From the NCBI RefSeq assembly GCF_024197615.1, contig NZ_JAKUKE010000001.1, positions 583,029 through 647,028 of the forward strand: a stretch of DNA of 64,000 nucleotides, in the 5' to 3' direction. The notes under the pieces were generated by a model. That model did no database searches. It saw nothing but the letters and a program-made list of their open reading frames with translations, and was not told where the DNA came from. Below, one piece after another: positions 30,001 through 38,241 of this stretch. The position numbers were made by a program, and so were the translations under genes. The first letter of the stretch is position 1, and every line of letters starts with the position of its first letter. Source of the stretch: Desulfuromonas sp. KJ2020. Its GTDB lineage: Bacteria; Desulfobacterota; Desulfuromonadia; Desulfuromonadales; SZUA-540.

Positions 30001-31128
30001 CTACTCCTCCTTGTCCTTTTGCACGAGGTTGTCCGATTTGAAGGCATGCCCCTTGCGGAACGCGCTGGCCACGCCATGGGCGGCAAAGGCCGCCGCCGTC
30101 CCTACCGCCAGGCCGACGCCGATCTGATCGGCGGTCACTTCGACCCCGAAACCCGGCACCTGCGGCAAACGACGGTAGAAGGGGGTCATGGTATCCCAGA
30201 AACCGGGCTCGGCACAGCCGATGCACCCGTGACCGGCCATGACCGGCCAGCTGGTGCCTTCGTTGTAGCGAATCGTCGGGCAGTTATGAAACGTCTCGGG
30301 TCCCTTGCACCCGAGCTTGTAGAGACAGAATCCCTTCCGATGCCCCTCGTCGCCGAAGGCCTCGGCGTACTGGCCGGCATCGAAATGGCTGCGGCGCTCG
30401 CAGTTGTCGTGAATGCGTTTGCCATAGGCAAAGAGGGGGCGGCCGAGGCGGTCGGTGGCCGGCAGGCGGTTGAAGGTGAGGAAATGGACGATGGTGGCGG
30501 TGAGGTTGTCGACATTCAGGGGGCAGCCTGGCAGGTTGAGGACCGTGGCGCCGGGGACGGCCTCCTGCACCGAGATGGCGCCGGTGGGGTTGGGGGCAGC
30601 GGCCGGCAGTCCGCCAAAGGTGGCGCAGTTGCCCACGGCGATGGTGGCGGCGGCATTACCGCACACCTTGCGAGCAATATTCAGGGCACTGTCGCCGGCG
30701 ATGGTACAGTAGACGCCGCCATCTCCGGCGGGGATGGAGCCTTCGACCACGGCGATATACTGGCCTTTGTATTTATCCATGGCCTGGTGCTTGGCTTCCT
30801 CCGCCTGCTGGCCCGCGGCCGCCATGATCGTTTCATGGTATTCCACGGAGAGCAGATCGAGCAGGATCTCCGCTACGGTTGGCTGATTGGCTCGCAGCAG
30901 GGCCTCCGTATCCCCCGTGCAGCCTTGGAACTCCACCCAGATCACCGGCACCCGCAGATCTTCCAGGGCCTCGGCCACCCGGGGAACAAAAGACAGCGGC
31001 AACGCCAGCGTAGCCGTCATCCCCGTGCAGAATTTGATAAAATCACGACGGCTGACGCCGCGCGTCTCCCATTTCTGCAGGATCTTTTCAGGCAGCACAA
31101 CGGCTTCAGCGGGAAAGTCTTCTTTCAT
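30001..31128 (-). CDS. hyaA: Uptake [NiFe] hydrogenase small subunit, Tat-exported
   Basis: 375 residues. A twin-arginine signal SRRDFIKFC lies at residues 26-34, and a C-terminal hydrophobic segment (VGLAVGTAAAFAAHGVASAF) anchors it to the membrane. Three Fe-S clusters are expected. Medial/distal ligands are visible in HDNCERR, GCKGPETFHNCPT and GHGCIGCAEP. At the proximal cluster the usual CTGC reads CTGD (Cys70, Asp73), with other ligands in VGNCATFGG and LPGCPLN. The Asp is odd and may be a cluster ligand. A standard oxygen-tolerant six-cysteine pattern (CTCC) is not seen. Confidence 0.95.
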   Translation of the reverse strand: MKEDFPAEAVVLPEKILQKWETRGVSRRDFIKFCTGMTATLALPLSFVPRVAEALEDLRVPVIWVEFQGCTGDTEALLRANQPTVAEILLDLLSVEYHETIMAAAGQQAEEAKHQAMDKYKGQYIAVVEGSIPAGDGGVYCTIAGDSALNIARKVCGNAAATIAVGNCATFGGLPAAAPNPTGAISVQEAVPGATVLNLPGCPLNVDNLTATIVHFLTFNRLPATDRLGRPLFAYGKRIHDNCERRSHFDAGQYAEAFGDEGHRKGFCLYKLGCKGPETFHNCPTIRYNEGTSWPVMAGHGCIGCAEPGFWDTMTPFYRRLPQVPGFGVEVTADQIGVGLAVGTAAAFAAHGVASAFRKGHAFKSDNLVQKDKEE

Positions 31129-31222
31129 CAGCCCAGCCTCCTCGATTCAAGGTAAAAAAAGCAGCGTTCGCATCACCCCAAGCCTCAAACAACAGCCAGC
31201 ACCTTTTAATCCTAACCCTTCC

Positions 31223-31249
31223 ATTATAGCGGCCTGACCTTCATGTCAA
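31223..31249 (-). promoter_or_regulatory. Sigma-70-like promoter of the hydrogenase operon
   Basis: On the minus strand TTGACA (31249-31244) and TATAAT (31228-31223) match both consensus hexamers exactly, with a 15-bp spacer, slightly short. The hyaA start lies 95 bp downstream. Confidence 0.6.
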
Positions 31250-31366
31250 GCTTTCACCGAACACATTGTCTCCCCTTTTCGAGATTTCCATTAAGCCGTT
31301 GATCTTAAATGGTTATTTTTCCCATTTAGGGGCACCTCGCCGGACAGGTTGGCAACTGCGCCCATC

Positions 31367-31394
31367 TATACAAGATAGCCTTTGCTGTTATACT
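31367..31394 (+). promoter_or_regulatory. Candidate promoter of the BCAM0308-like gene
   Basis: TATACA (31367-31372) and TATACT (31389-31394) with a 16-bp spacer lie 42 bp before the start codon. The -35 match is moderate. The 307-bp gap 31129-31435 otherwise appears to contain only divergent promoter DNA, relatively AT-rich. Confidence 0.35.
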
Positions 31395-31435
31395 GATTTC
31401 AGCTTTCACAAACGTGGCAGAAAGGGGGAGCGAAC

Positions 31436-31954
31436 ATGCAAAAAGATGTAGGAAAATTCGGCATCAGTGATAAACGCGGCAGGGTCAAAACCAGTTCGGA
31501 TCCTTATATCCCCGAAGAGGGGCGCAAGGAACCATCGCTCTGCAATGGCTGTAAGGCCGTGTATAAAAACAAGCGGTGGACCTTTGATCCCGACTTCTAC
31601 GAAACAGCCAGCAAGGACTCCGGCTCGCACTGGGTCACCTGCCCGGCCTGTCAGAAAATCGAGCAGAAGTACGCGGAAGGCGTCGTGACCCTGCGTGGAG
31701 GGTACCTCTGGGAGCATGAAGAGGAAATCCGCAACATTCTCAAGAATGAAGAAACCAGGGCCATGGCCAAAAATCCCCTGGAGCGTATCATCCAGATCAG
31801 CCGACAGGACGACGCCCTGGTTGTGGAGACCACCGAAGAGAAGCTGGCGGAACATCTGGGAAGAGCCCTGCACAAAGCCCACCAGGGTGAAATCAACGTT
31901 TCTTGGACGGAAGACCACGCCAGATGCCGCGTCACCTGGGAGCGCGAAGCATAA
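31436..31954 (+). CDS. BCAM0308-like zinc-ribbon protein of unknown function
   Basis: 172 residues, soluble. Two CxxC pairs (SLCNGCKAVYKNKRW near 37 and TCPACQK near 70) would form a zinc ribbon. The C-terminal part has alpha/beta character, including RIIQISRQDDALVVETTEE. It resembles the conserved family labelled BCAM0308, whose function is unknown to me and whose zinc-ribbon recalls RNA-related proteins such as NMD3. AAAGGGGGAG precedes the ATG. It lies upstream of archease and rtcB on the same strand with a gap of about 90 bp. Confidence 0.7.
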   Translation: MQKDVGKFGISDKRGRVKTSSDPYIPEEGRKEPSLCNGCKAVYKNKRWTFDPDFYETASKDSGSHWVTCPACQKIEQKYAEGVVTLRGGYLWEHEEEIRNILKNEETRAMAKNPLERIIQISRQDDALVVETTEEKLAEHLGRALHKAHQGEINVSWTEDHARCRVTWEREA

Positions 31955-32047
31955 AGGCGTGATCAACAGAACCGCGCGAAGGAACCGCGTCCTCTTCTCC
32001 CCGATCCTTCTTTGCCCTTCGCGGCCAGCTGATGGTCAAGGATGAGC

Positions 32048-32464
32048 ATGTCTTCTTACCGTCTCTTGGAACATACGGCCGACATGGGCATCGAGGCGAC
32101 CGCCGCGACCCTGGAGGACCTCTACGCGCAGGCCGCCAAAGGGCTCATTGCTATTATTTTCGGCAATACCAGCGGTCCGGCGCTGAGGGACCGCTTCATC
32201 GAACTGGACGGCAGCGATCTCGCCGACCTGCTGGTTCGCTGGCTCAATGAGATTCTCTACTTGGTCGAGATGGAGCATTTCCTTCCCTGCCAATTCACCC
32301 TCGACCCCATCCAGAACCATCACCTGCGGGGCAAGGTACGGGGCTTTCACTTTGATGAGGAGCGTGTGCAGGCGGAAAGGGAGGTCAAGGCCGTCACCTA
32401 TCACCAGCTCGAGGTTCGCCGCCAGGCTGCGGGCTGGCTGGCTCGGGTCTACGTCGACCTGTGA
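32048..32464 (+). CDS. Archease, RtcB activator
   Basis: 138 residues from the ATG at 32048, which has AAGGA at 5-nt spacing. An ATG at 32042 is too close to that site. Archease speeds GTP-dependent activation of the RNA ligase RtcB. The family start YRLLEHTADMGIEA and the LVRWLNEILYLVE stretch are present, with the metal-binding Asp and His positions expected at the ends. It directly precedes rtcB, the known functional partner. Confidence 0.95.
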   Translation: MSSYRLLEHTADMGIEATAATLEDLYAQAAKGLIAIIFGNTSGPALRDRFIELDGSDLADLLVRWLNEILYLVEMEHFLPCQFTLDPIQNHHLRGKVRGFHFDEERVQAEREVKAVTYHQLEVRRQAAGWLARVYVDL

Positions 32465-32475
32465 GAGATGGAAAG

Positions 32476-33918
32476 ATGAGCGTTAAGATCGAGCGAATCG
32501 ATGCCTGCCGCTGGCGCATTCCCCGGGAAGGAGACATGCGTACCGACGGGCTGGTCTTCGCCAGCGAGAAGATGATCAATTTCCTGCGCCAGGAGCAGGC
32601 CCTCGAACAGGTACGCAACGTCGCCACCCTACCCGGCATCGTCGGCCCCTCCATCGCCATGCCGGACATTCACTGGGGCTACGGCTTTCCTATCGGCGGC
32701 GTCGCCGCCTTTTCGGCGGACGAGGGGGTCGTTTCTCCCGGCGGGGTCGGCTACGACATCAACTGCGGCGTACGCCTGTTGCGCAGTGGCCTGAGCGTGG
32801 CGGAAATCCGGCCCGTCGCCCAGAAGCTGGCCGACACGCTCTTTCGCAACATCCCCTCCGGGGTCGGCTCCTGCCGCCAGGATCTCAAACTCAGTTCATC
32901 CCAGGAGCTCAAGGTCCTGCGCCAGGGGGCCCGCTGGGCCGTGGAGCACGGCTACGGCAGTGAAGAGGATCTGCTCCATATCGAAGAGGGCGGCACCCTT
33001 GCCGGCGCCGACCCCGAACTGCTCTCCGAACGGGCCCTCGAACGCGGCCGTGCCCAGCTCGGCACTTTGGGCAGCGGTAATCACTTTCTCGAGGTGCAGG
33101 AGGTGGAAAGGATAGAGGATCCGGCCGCGGCGGAAGCTCTGGGCCTCTTTCCGGGGCAGATGACCGTCACCATCCACACGGGCAGCCGGGGGCTCGGCTA
33201 CCAGGTGTGCGACGACTACCTGCGCCTCATGCAGAAGGCCAGCCAGAAATACGGCATCCACCTCCCCGACCGCCAGCTCTGCTGTGCCCCGCTGTCCAGC
33301 CCGGAAGGCAAGCAGTATCTGGCCGCCATGGCCTGCGCCGCCAACTTCGCCTTCGCCAACCGGCAGCTGATTACCGCCTGGGTGCGGGAATCTTTCGAGC
33401 AGGTGACGGGCAAGGGACCGGGAGACTTGCGCCTCTCCGTTATCTATGATGTCTGCCACAACATCGCCAAGTGGGAGAAGCATCCCGTCAAGGGCCGGGA
33501 GATGACCCTGTGCGTACACCGCAAGGGGGCCACCCGTGCCTTTCCTCCCGGCCACCCCGACACCCCGGCGCTCTACCGGCAGATTGGTCAGCCCGTGCTG
33601 ATACCCGGCGACATGGGTCGCTATTCCTATGTTCTGGTGGGAACACAGGCAGGCTATGAAGAGACCTTCGGCTCGACCTGCCACGGGGCCGGCCGCGTTA
33701 TGTCCCGGCATGCCGCCAAACGTGCCGCCCACGGCCGCAACATCGAGGCGGAACTGGCCAGGCAGGGTATCGTCATTCGGGCCGCCGGGCGGGCTACCGT
33801 GGCCGAAGAGATTCCGGAGGCCTACAAGGATGTCATGGAAGTGGTCGATGTGGTGCAGCAGGCGGGGATCGGTAAAATCGTGGCCCGGTTGCGGCCTGTC
33901 GTCGTCATCAAAGGCTGA
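32476..33918 (+). CDS. rtcB: tRNA/RNA-splicing ligase RtcB
   Basis: About 480 residues. Joins RNA 2',3'-cyclic-phosphate or 3'-phosphate ends to 5'-OH ends with GTP and manganese. Active-site residues are visible: Asp and Cys in GYDINCGVRLL, His in GSGNHFLEVQ, His in IHTGSRGLG, His in YDVCHNIAK, and the guanylylated His in STCHGAGRVMSR. I start at the ATG at 32476, with GGAAAG upstream. The GTG at 32461 overlaps the archease stop without a ribosome-binding site. Pairing with archease fits an RNA-repair unit. Confidence 0.95.
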   Translation: MSVKIERIDACRWRIPREGDMRTDGLVFASEKMINFLRQEQALEQVRNVATLPGIVGPSIAMPDIHWGYGFPIGGVAAFSADEGVVSPGGVGYDINCGVRLLRSGLSVAEIRPVAQKLADTLFRNIPSGVGSCRQDLKLSSSQELKVLRQGARWAVEHGYGSEEDLLHIEEGGTLAGADPELLSERALERGRAQLGTLGSGNHFLEVQEVERIEDPAAAEALGLFPGQMTVTIHTGSRGLGYQVCDDYLRLMQKASQKYGIHLPDRQLCCAPLSSPEGKQYLAAMACAANFAFANRQLITAWVRESFEQVTGKGPGDLRLSVIYDVCHNIAKWEKHPVKGREMTLCVHRKGATRAFPPGHPDTPALYRQIGQPVLIPGDMGRYSYVLVGTQAGYEETFGSTCHGAGRVMSRHAAKRAAHGRNIEAELARQGIVIRAAGRATVAEEIPEAYKDVMEVVDVVQQAGIGKIVARLRPVVVIKG

Positions 33919-33954
33919 TTTCAGCCCGGAGTGATCTAAAAGAGGGAGATTTTC

Positions 33955-34851
33955 ATGAAAGTATTCGTCACCGGAGCAACGGGATTTGTCGGCTCCGAGA
34001 TCATCCGCCAGCTGACCGCGGCCGGACACACGGCTCGCTGTCTGGTCAGGCCGGGGTCGGAACACAAGATGGAGATTCTGAAGGGCGTGGAAATCCGGCA
34101 CGGCGACGCCAGCCAACCGGAAACCCTGGTGGACGCCTTAAAAGGCTGTGAAGGGGTAATCCACCTCATCGGCATCATTCGCGAATTTCCCCACAAGGGA
34201 ATCACTTTCAAAAAACTGCACGTCGAAGCGACCCGCCATATCTTACAGGCGGCCAGTGAACAGGGCGTCGGACGTTTCGTGCATATGAGTTCCAACGGTA
34301 CGCGAGAGGGGGCGACCAGCGACTACCACCAAAGCAAATGGGCGGCCGAAGAACTGGTGCGGGATTCCGACCTCGACTGGACCATCTTCCGCCCCTCGGT
34401 CATCTTTGGTCCCGGCGACCAGTTCATCAACATGCTTGCCGATATGATGCACAAGCTCCCCGTCATGCCCGTCATCGGCGACGGCGCCTACCGCATGTCC
34501 CCCGTCGCCGTCGAGGATGTGGCCAAGGGCTTCATCAAAAGTCTCAAGCTCCAGGAAGCCAGCGGCCAGGTCTACCATTGCTGCGGTCCCCAGGCCCTTA
34601 CCTACGATGAGATTCTCGACGAGATCGGGCGGGCTCTCGGCAAAACGTCCGTGACCAAGCTCCACCATCCCCTCTGCCTCATGAAGCCCGTGGTCGGCCT
34701 GCTGGACGGCTTTTCCTGGTTCCCTCTCACCCGCAACCAGTTGACTATGATGCTTGAGGGCAACGTCTGCGACCCTGAACCCTGGGCGAAGACCTTCGGG
34801 ATCAAGCCGACCCCTCTGGCTGAAGGCATCGGCCGTTATCTGTCGTCCTGA
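33955..34851 (+). CDS. NAD(P)-binding atypical SDR, NDUFA9-like
   Basis: 298 residues. The dinucleotide-binding loop VTGATGFVGSEI starts at residue 5, and VIHLIGI and MSSNGTREGATSDYHQSKWA follow. There is no full SDR catalytic tetrad: the usual YxxxK is represented by YHQSK. This looks like the complex I NDUFA9-like branch, often linked to quinone or lipid chemistry, but the substrate is not known. GGGAG lies before the ATG. It is 36 bp downstream of rtcB and converges on the IscU-like gene. Confidence 0.85.
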   Translation: MKVFVTGATGFVGSEIIRQLTAAGHTARCLVRPGSEHKMEILKGVEIRHGDASQPETLVDALKGCEGVIHLIGIIREFPHKGITFKKLHVEATRHILQAASEQGVGRFVHMSSNGTREGATSDYHQSKWAAEELVRDSDLDWTIFRPSVIFGPGDQFINMLADMMHKLPVMPVIGDGAYRMSPVAVEDVAKGFIKSLKLQEASGQVYHCCGPQALTYDEILDEIGRALGKTSVTKLHHPLCLMKPVVGLLDGFSWFPLTRNQLTMMLEGNVCDPEPWAKTFGIKPTPLAEGIGRYLSS

Positions 34852-34857
34852 GCCGCT

Positions 34858-35241
34858 TTATTTCGCCTCTTCCTGCCGCAGGGAGTCCAGATACTGGCGG
34901 ATGCCGGCCTGCAGGGCGCTGGCGATCAGGTTGGAACAGTGCTCCTTCTCCTCGGGCAGGCCGCCGAGAGCGGCGATGACATCGGCATCCCCGACCGCCA
35001 GGGCTTCGCTCAGGGTTTTCCCCTTGACCAGTTCGCTCCCCATGGACGAGGTGGCGATAGCCGCCCCGCAGCCATAGATCTTGTAGCGGATATCGACCAG
35101 GCGGTCGTCCTCGATTTTGAGTGTCAGCAGCAGCGAGTCCCCACACCCGGGGTCGCCCACCTGCACCAGCACGGTGGGGTCGTCGATAATCCCCACATTG
35201 CGCGGATTGTTGAAATGATCCAGCACTGCTTCGGTATACAT
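34858..35241 (-). CDS. IscU/NifU-like iron-sulfur scaffold protein
   Basis: About 127 residues from the ATG at 35241, which has GGAGAG 7 nt upstream. The three scaffold cysteines are in place: GDPGCGDSLLL, IYGCGAAIATSS and EEKEHCSNLI. IscU-type scaffolds build Fe-S clusters for transfer to other proteins. No cysteine desulfurase, IscR or HscA gene is next to it. Instead it closes a cluster with a DUF134 regulator, a permease, a DUF302 protein and a NifX-like protein. It may therefore be a dedicated rather than housekeeping scaffold. Confidence 0.88.
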   Translation of the reverse strand: MYTEAVLDHFNNPRNVGIIDDPTVLVQVGDPGCGDSLLLTLKIEDDRLVDIRYKIYGCGAAIATSSMGSELVKGKTLSEALAVGDADVIAALGGLPEEKEHCSNLIASALQAGIRQYLDSLRQEEAK

Positions 35242-35279
35242 ATTCCGGCTCTCCAACCTTTTCCCATGATGGCCGCCAA

Positions 35280-35591
35280 TTAAGGTGATTCTTCCTCTGC
35301 AGGCTCTTCACCAACAACCAGGGCATAGCCTTCGATCAGGGCCTGGGCCGTTTTGCGGCGGGCGCTCGCCACCAGTCGCTGAACGGTGCCGCGAGAGATA
35401 CCCATGCGTCCTCCGGCATCCTCCTGCGTCAGACCGAGCCCGTCGCAGAGATGCAGAGCTTCCAGTTCGTCGTGGTGAAGACGCAACCGCACCAACTCCT
35501 TCAGCGGGATGCCGGCGGGCTTGAATACCTGACTTGTTTCACCCTGAAAAGGGCAGCTGCAGTGGCGCGGTTTTTTGCTCCGTGGCGACAT
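35280..35591 (-). CDS. DUF134 helix-turn-helix protein
   Basis: 103 residues. DUF134 proteins resemble sigma-70 region 4 and are predicted DNA-binding regulators. The N-terminus has Cys residues in RHCSCPFQGE, and KPAGIPLKELV is the family block. The helix-turn-helix core is LTQEDAGGRMGISRGTVQRLV. It is likely the local regulator of this gene group, which contains a 14-bp palindrome upstream of its first gene. Such proteins often sit beside NifX-domain genes in anaerobes. Confidence 0.85.
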   Translation of the reverse strand: MSPRSKKPRHCSCPFQGETSQVFKPAGIPLKELVRLRLHHDELEALHLCDGLGLTQEDAGGRMGISRGTVQRLVASARRKTAQALIEGYALVVGEEPAEEESP

Positions 35592-35606
35592 GCGGTGTCC
35601 TTCCCC

Positions 35607-36602
35607 TTAGCCGGCACACTTTTGCGGCTGCCCCGGTGAGGCGGCCGGGCCGAACACCCGGTCGGTATATTTGACGTACCAGGCGGCCGATTTAACCTGC
35701 ACCACATAGGCCAGACTGATCACCAGAGCCGCCTCGGAACCCGCCGTCCCAAAGGCGTTGATGGCGACGGCCAAGGCGATGGAGAGGTTGCGCATGACCG
35801 TGCCATAGACCATGGCGATGGCATCTTCACGGGGGAGCAGCATCTTCCCGACCACCGTGCTGAGCACATAATTGAACAGGTACAGCAGCAGCAAAGGGAT
35901 AAAGATCGCCACCAACTGTTCGGGGTGGGCCGCCACCGCCCTGGCCTTGAGGGCCAGGGCGATAAAGACGATCCCCAGCACGCCCAGCACCGACAGGGAC
36001 GGGAAGAGCGGTGCCCAGGTGGTCTGAAAACGCTCCTGGCCGTAACGCCGGACGAGGGCGCGCTGGGTGAAATAACCGGCGATCATGGGCAGAAAGACCA
36101 TAAGCCCAATCTGCTTGAGAATACTCAGCAGTTCGACCTCGACCTGCGCTCCCATGAGGCCGCGCACGTAAAAAGGCGTGGCCAGGGAACCGACGATCAG
36201 CCCGACCACCGTCATCTTCACGGCCGCGGCCAAATTCCCCTTGGCCAGACCGGTCCAGGAGATGGTCATGCCGCTCGTCGGCACCAGAGCCGCCAGCAGC
36301 AGACCGAGGGCCAGGTAGGGGCTGTTCGGAAAGAACAGCTGGCCAAAACCGAAGGCCACAAAAGGGATGATGGCGAAATTGACCACCTGGGTCAGCACCT
36401 GGGCCTTGGTATCCCCTCCCTCAAGCACCTTGCGGATCTTCAGGGTCACCATCATCGGGTAGACCATGAGAAAGGTGAAAGGGAGAATCAACGCCTTCAG
36501 AGGCCCCGCCTCCGCCAGCAGGCCATAGACGAAACCGGCGACCATCATCACCGGAATGGCGATGACCAGATTTTTACTGATCTTGTTCAACAGATTCCAC
36601 AT
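35607..36602 (-). CDS. ACR3/bile-acid-symporter-like permease
   Basis: 331 residues with about ten membrane helices. The fold matches the bile acid:sodium symporter/ACR3 arsenite-exporter superfamily. ACR3 proteins carry an essential cysteine in the fourth helix, in a context like APCTAMVFVW. The corresponding stretch here is LVPTSGMTISWTGLAKGN, with threonine and serine. Arsenite export is therefore not supported, and the substrate is unknown. It is flanked by DUF134 and DUF302 genes in one minus-strand run (15- and 20-bp gaps), suggesting an operon function. Confidence 0.8.
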   Translation of the reverse strand: MWNLLNKISKNLVIAIPVMMVAGFVYGLLAEAGPLKALILPFTFLMVYPMMVTLKIRKVLEGGDTKAQVLTQVVNFAIIPFVAFGFGQLFFPNSPYLALGLLLAALVPTSGMTISWTGLAKGNLAAAVKMTVVGLIVGSLATPFYVRGLMGAQVEVELLSILKQIGLMVFLPMIAGYFTQRALVRRYGQERFQTTWAPLFPSLSVLGVLGIVFIALALKARAVAAHPEQLVAIFIPLLLLYLFNYVLSTVVGKMLLPREDAIAMVYGTVMRNLSIALAVAINAFGTAGSEAALVISLAYVVQVKSAAWYVKYTDRVFGPAASPGQPQKCAG

Positions 36603-36623
36603 GAATTGCCACTCTTCCTTCCT

Positions 36624-37037
36624 CTACTTACGTGCCTCTTCCAGTATTTCCCGTATTTCCCTAAAGCTCTGATCGAGGGAAGTCGAAAACTCGTCATCCT
36701 CGACCAGGGCCGCCACCAGTTCCCGGGCGTAACTGAGAAAGCGGATCTGAGTCTTGCCATCTTGGGTGAAGGTCATGATGAACTTGGGCATCAGCACCGC
36801 CCGCTCCGGGTTTTTCATGAGACTCTGGGCTGCCCGCGTCGGTTTGCAGATCTGAATCATGTGCAGATCAAAATTCTGGCCCACCTCCAGACCATGCGCG
36901 CTGAAGGTATGCGCCATAGCCATTTTGTCTTCATTATGGATGGTGAAGCCCCGCCGACCAGCGGCCAGCGCCAGATCCTCCACAAAAAGGGGGAGCTTCT
37001 TGTCCGTCTCTGCTTTGTACAAGGTTGCCTGAGTCAT
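36624..37037 (-). CDS. DUF302 domain protein
   Basis: About 137 residues from the ATG at 37037. AAGGTGA precedes it, and the GTG at 37049 is the weaker option. The DUF302 core is visible in LALAAGRRGFTIHN, IQICKPTRAAQSLM and AVLMPKFIMTF. DUF302 proteins are small, of unknown function, and often sit beside metal or sulfur genes. No signal peptide is apparent, unlike many periplasmic members. It lies between the NifX-like gene and the permease. Confidence 0.75.
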   Translation of the reverse strand: MTQATLYKAETDKKLPLFVEDLALAAGRRGFTIHNEDKMAMAHTFSAHGLEVGQNFDLHMIQICKPTRAAQSLMKNPERAVLMPKFIMTFTQDGKTQIRFLSYARELVAALVEDDEFSTSLDQSFREIREILEEARK

Positions 37038-37064
37038 GGATTTCGTCACCTTTTGTAATCGATT

Positions 37065-37451
37065 CTAGTGGTCGTGTCCACAGCCATGTCCGTGGCCATG
37101 GCCGCCGCAGGTGCCCTGCAGGGTCAACTCGGGCAGACTGTCTTCGCGCAGACAGGCGAGGTTGTCGGCCACCGTCACCCCCTGTGCCTGAAAAACCTTG
37201 AGGCCGACCCGGTTCAGGCCCATGAGAGCACCGCTGCCAATGCCGCCGACGACGATGGCATCTACCTGCTGTCCGCCGAGGGCGCGCAGGGGCTTGCACT
37301 GCCCGTGGGCATGATCTTTGTCACCGTTGTTCACGGCCTGAACGGCACGGCTCTCCGTATCGACGACCACGAACAAGGGGGCCGAACCGAAATGGCCAAA
37401 GACCACACTCTCCATCCCTTCATTACTCTCTACCGGAAAACAGATTTTCAT
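37065..37451 (-). CDS. NifX/NifB-C-like (dinitrogenase cofactor-type) protein
   Basis: About 128 residues from the ATG at 37451, with AGGAGG 7 nt upstream. The frame can be extended to 37514 but through the operator palindrome. The fold is recognisable in MKICFPVESN, VFGHFGSAPLF and IVVGGIGSGALMGLNRVG. Proteins of this type bind iron-sulfur or iron-molybdenum clusters. The C-terminus is a histidine-rich tail (GGHGHGHGCGHDH) likely to bind metal ions. It is the first gene of the leftward cluster. Confidence 0.88.
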   Translation of the reverse strand: MKICFPVESNEGMESVVFGHFGSAPLFVVVDTESRAVQAVNNGDKDHAHGQCKPLRALGGQQVDAIVVGGIGSGALMGLNRVGLKVFQAQGVTVADNLACLREDSLPELTLQGTCGGHGHGHGCGHDH

Positions 37452-37819
37452 GGCGTACCTCCTTGAGTTGTTTTGTGCATATGCACATTTAAACCGGGCC
37501 GCCATGATTGTCAACAGCTTTTTCGCCTAGGTTGGTGTATTTTATATTAAAAGAATTGTTGCATTTCATACCGTGCTTTAGCGTTCGGGGGAATCCACTT
37601 CGAAAAAACCTATCGCCCGCCCCCCGAAAAGACCCTGCCGCATAGACTTTATCCTTCTCTATTGCTTTTTAATATAGGTTTTATCGATATGTGTCATTGG
37701 TCAATACCTATACTTTCTCTTGACGGACGATACCATTCATGTCAGGATGTGCCGTCGCTCACATTCCATATCACGACGAATCTGGTCCAACCTGCCTCAT
37801 CGACAAAAGGAGTGTTCTC
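37452..37819. other. Divergent regulatory region between NifX-like and rhodanese operons
   Basis: 368 bp with no convincing gene. It is more AT-rich than its surroundings. It contains the 14-bp palindrome at 37474-37487 and a second, wider inverted repeat TATAGGT and ACCTATA, roughly 37672-37714, about 30 bp apart. A TTGACG near 37717 could be a -35 box for the rightward operon, without a clear -10. An AAAGGAG site precedes the rhodanese ATG. Confidence 0.45.
37474..37487. promoter_or_regulatory. 14-bp perfect palindrome, candidate operator
   Basis: TGTGCATATGCACA is a perfect palindrome. Its inner edge lies 23 bp before the NifX-like start codon, a position suited to a repressor. The DUF134 protein of the same operon is a candidate binder, by inference. 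Confidence 0.5.
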
Positions 37820-38236
37820 ATGTTCAAACGCCTCACCCTGACCTTCGCGCTCATCCTCCTCCTGTCCAGCGCCGCGCTGGCCGCCAACATGATGGAAGAA
37901 GACGCCGTAAAAAACCTGCTGGAGCAGGATAACGCCCTGATCCTGGTCGACATCCAACCCGCAGAGGCCTTTGCCAAGGCGCATATTCGCGGCTCACTGG
38001 AAACCAACGCTTTTCCCGCCAAAACCGCGGAGGAAAAAGCCCGACTGGATCAGGTGCTACCGGTGATCCAGTCCTCCGACCTGCCCGTTGTGATCGTCTG
38101 TCCGCGGGGAAAAAGCGGCGCCAGGAACAGCTACGACTATCTGCTCTCCAAAGGGGTGCCGGAAGACCGCTTATACATCCTGGAAGGCGGCATGGCCGAC
38201 TGGCCCTTTGACGAACTGCTTGTGGAAGGCCGCTAG
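37820..38236 (+). CDS. Periplasmic rhodanese-domain protein
   Basis: 138 residues from the ATG at 37820 (AAAGGAG upstream). The longer frame from 37739 lacks support. A signal peptide ends near AALAA. The single rhodanese domain has the active-site loop VCPRGKSGARN with the sulfur-carrying cysteine. It should transfer or sequester sulfane sulfur, or related selenium, in the periplasm. It starts a four-gene operon with CCG, DUF3047 and TVP38 genes. The next gene begins 5 bp after its stop. Confidence 0.88.
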   Translation: MFKRLTLTFALILLLSSAALAANMMEEDAVKNLLEQDNALILVDIQPAEAFAKAHIRGSLETNAFPAKTAEEKARLDQVLPVIQSSDLPVVIVCPRGKSGARNSYDYLLSKGVPEDRLYILEGGMADWPFDELLVEGR

Positions 38237-38241
38237 GCTTC

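Noticed and set aside
28222-31155. Open frame of 977 codons on the plus strand opposite hyaA and hyaB
   Set aside because: The hydrogenase subunits on the minus strand carry all the conserved motifs. The antisense frame has none.
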